Shown here: positions 63,704-64,000 of the stretch, one piece after another
How the letters are laid out: each line of letters starts with the position of its first letter
Position numbering within the stretch: the first letter of the stretch is position 1
DNA from: Neisseria canis
Lineage (GTDB): Bacteria > Pseudomonadota > Gammaproteobacteria > Burkholderiales > Neisseriaceae
NCBI RefSeq assembly: GCF_900636765.1
Contig: NZ_LR134313.1
Span: 1,550,001-1,614,000 of the forward strand
DNA: 64,000 nucleotides
Direction: 5' to 3'
Program-made: the position numbers and the translations under genes
Notes under the pieces: generated by a model
Databases searched by the model: none
What the model was told of the DNA's origin: nothing
What the model saw: the letters and a program-made list of their open reading frames with translations, nothing else

Positions 63704-64000
63704 GATTTAAAACCCCGTAATTAATAATGTAATGTAAATAAGATTAAATTTATTAAAACCATTGTTCGCTTAGTGAACTTTTGGTTTTTTGTTTTGGTAG
63801 GTGTATTGTGCCTATAAATTTGAAATTTTGCAATTGGAAAAAAGTCAAAGAAATTTTACGGGGGCGGTGTGAAACGCGATAAACGGTATGTTGGATGTGG
63901 CGCAGATTGGCAGTAGGTGACAATTAATGTCATGTTGGTGTTTTTATTTAAAATAAAATTTAAATAATTTCATTAAAATCATATGATTAAAAATATATTA
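63704..64000. other. AT-rich right edge without a supported gene
   Basis: It probably carries the promoter of the TonB-domain gene. An ATG at 63983 opens a few codons to the edge but has no convincing binding site. Confidence 0.5.

Overview
The window is a stretch of chromosome from a member of the Neisseriaceae, most likely a Neisseria species. Core gene content and order are neisserial: the rpsU-yqeY-dnaG-rpoD block, spoT-rpoZ-gmk, efp-earP, pepA-holC opposite lptFG, rnc-era, macAB and a GyrA with an acidic insert. The 12-mer TGCCTGTCTGAA occurs dozens of times, often as close inverted pairs behind genes. From memory this is the variant DNA uptake sequence (DUS) dialect called TG-wadDUS, associated with N. 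wadsworthii and relatives, and not the GCCGTCTGAA form of N. meningitidis and N. gonorrhoeae. No rRNA, tRNA, CRISPR array or intact insertion sequence was recognised.

Left part (1-23.5 kb). The window opens inside a cysteine-rich RTX-type protein, followed on the minus strand by a DUF3108 protein, purN, an ArgO-like exporter, a BamE-like lipoprotein and an unknown gene. Then come ubiX with a 26-residue amphipathic peptide gene fused to its stop codon, a DASS symporter, xerD, ogt, a pabB-pabC fusion, and the macromolecular-synthesis cluster (rpoD, dnaG, yqeY, rpsU) next to spoT-rpoZ-gmk. apt, a PBP7-type endopeptidase, clpX and two minor type IV pilin genes follow. One of the pilins is recognisable as ComP, the receptor that reads the DUS.

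Middle (23.5-38 kb). A MacA-MacB-TolC-type efflux operon is followed by a glycosylase-like gene with foreign-dialect DUS, then efp and its rhamnosyltransferase earP. gyrA comes next, behind an AT-rich region with DnaA boxes, then rppH and a polyamine-binding lipoprotein. Between that lipoprotein and purC lies a small AT-rich island. It holds two double-glycine leader peptides with GxxxG-type motifs, apparently an unannotated two-peptide bacteriocin. The island has an upstream inverted repeat, its own terminator, and is bracketed by inverted remnants of a mobile element (IS1016/ISXO2-like).

Right part (38-64 kb). purC, a large RTX-type protein, ppx/gppA, dusA, lptFG opposite pepA-holC, rnc-era, an MnmM-like methyltransferase, gshB, dgkA, a PCu(A)C copper chaperone, hpnD-hpnE, an SDR protein lacking the usual catalytic tyrosine, purL, a PII protein and a TonB-domain protein. 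purL carries three perfect copies of another DUS dialect (AGGCCGTCTGAA) and none of the host dialect, which points to transfer from another Neisseria. Four copies of a small palindromic MITE-like repeat sit directly behind genes at 28.5, 44.5, 57.7 and 63.0 kb.

The strongest candidates for something undescribed are the two-peptide bacteriocin island (37.1-37.9 kb), the delta-lysin-like peptide coupled to ubiX (4.25-4.34 kb), the MITE family, and the mixture of DUS dialects alongside a matching ComP.
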